DNA from: an uncultured Erysipelotrichaceae bacterium
GTDB lineage: Bacteria > Bacillota_I > Bacilli_A > Acholeplasmatales > Anaeroplasmataceae
Length of the DNA: 5,251 nt
Reading direction: 5' to 3'
NCBI GenBank assembly: GCA_902783745.1
Contig: CACZRY010000110.1
Span: forward strand, 1 to 5,251
Shown here: piece by piece, positions 5,145 to 5,251 of the stretch
How positions within the stretch are numbered: the stretch's first letter is position 1
Layout: every line of letters begins with the position of its first letter
Position numbers and translations under genes: made by a program
Notes under the pieces: model-generated
What the model saw: the letters and a program-made list of their open reading frames with translations, nothing else
Told to the model about the DNA's origin: nothing
Databases searched by the model: none

Positions 5145-5251
5145 ATGAAAAAGAAAACTATTGCCCTTTTTGGGTTCGCTGCTATTAGTGCATTAGCATT
5201 AGCTTCTTGTACTAAACCTAGCAACACTACTAATCCAGCTGGTACAACAAC
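5145..5251 (+). CDS. Lipoprotein, probably the sugar-binding protein of the ABC importer, 3'-truncated by the window
   Basis: Only 35 codons are visible. MKKKTIALFGFAAISALALA is a classic lipoprotein signal peptide: three lysines, a hydrophobic core, then the lipobox LASC with the lipidated cysteine at residue 22. The following stretch, rich in Thr, Ser, Asn and Pro, is the flexible linker that tethers such proteins to the outer membrane face. AAGGAG (5129-5134) lies ten bases before the ATG, so the start is firm. In LplB/LplC systems the next gene normally encodes the extracellular solute-binding protein (LplA/YtcQ type, about 500 residues). That identity rests on position only, because the ligand-binding domain lies beyond the window. 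It is co-oriented with the permeases, and no terminator is seen in the gap before it. Confidence 0.85.
   Translation, partial: MKKKTIALFGFAAISALALASCTKPSNTTNPAGTT

Overview
The window comes from a low-GC, AT-rich Gram-positive-type bacterium. By eye the codon third positions are mostly A/T, Shine-Dalgarno sites are good (AAGGA, GGAGG), one protein is a lipoprotein with a clear lipobox, and all Trp codons I checked are TGG, with no in-frame TGA. That fits a Bacillota lineage using the standard code, such as Erysipelotrichales or RF39-like gut bacteria, rather than a UGA-Trp mycoplasma. This placement is inferred from base composition and gene style, not from a marker gene.

Left part (1-1111): the 3' portion of a class I SAM-dependent methyltransferase of the Methyltransf_32 (METTL25/RRNAD1-like) type. 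Its frame is open to the left edge, so it is truncated by the window and does not start at the first ATG (187). It ends in a compact hairpin terminator shared with the convergent gene to its right.

Middle (1110-2408): a minus-strand pectin methylesterase (CE8) with all catalytic residues and no signal peptide, so probably cytoplasmic. Its start faces a 354-bp divergent control region. That region holds a strong sigma-A-type promoter for the rightward operon, a weaker candidate promoter for the esterase, several inverted repeats including a 20-bp LacI-type operator and a cre-like site, two abutting hairpins, and a 30-bp stretch of perfectly alternating pyrimidine and purine.

Right part (2409-5251): a rightward operon of an unrecognised six-helix membrane protein with an acidic tail, then LplB-type and LplC/YtcP-type ABC sugar permeases with clear EAA loops, then the beginning of a lipoprotein that is very probably the substrate-binding protein. 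No ATPase is visible, as is usual for Gram-positive CUT1 systems that share an MsmX-like ATPase.

Working model (inference): the lipoprotein and two permeases import methyl-esterified oligogalacturonides or related pectin fragments, and the cytoplasmic esterase removes the methyl groups before further breakdown. The two arms would be jointly controlled from the divergent region. The methyltransferase is an unrelated neighbour. The points most worth a second look are the apparently non-ATG start and unknown identity of the six-helix protein, the dense operator and hairpin leader, and the Z-DNA-prone stretch in the esterase leader.
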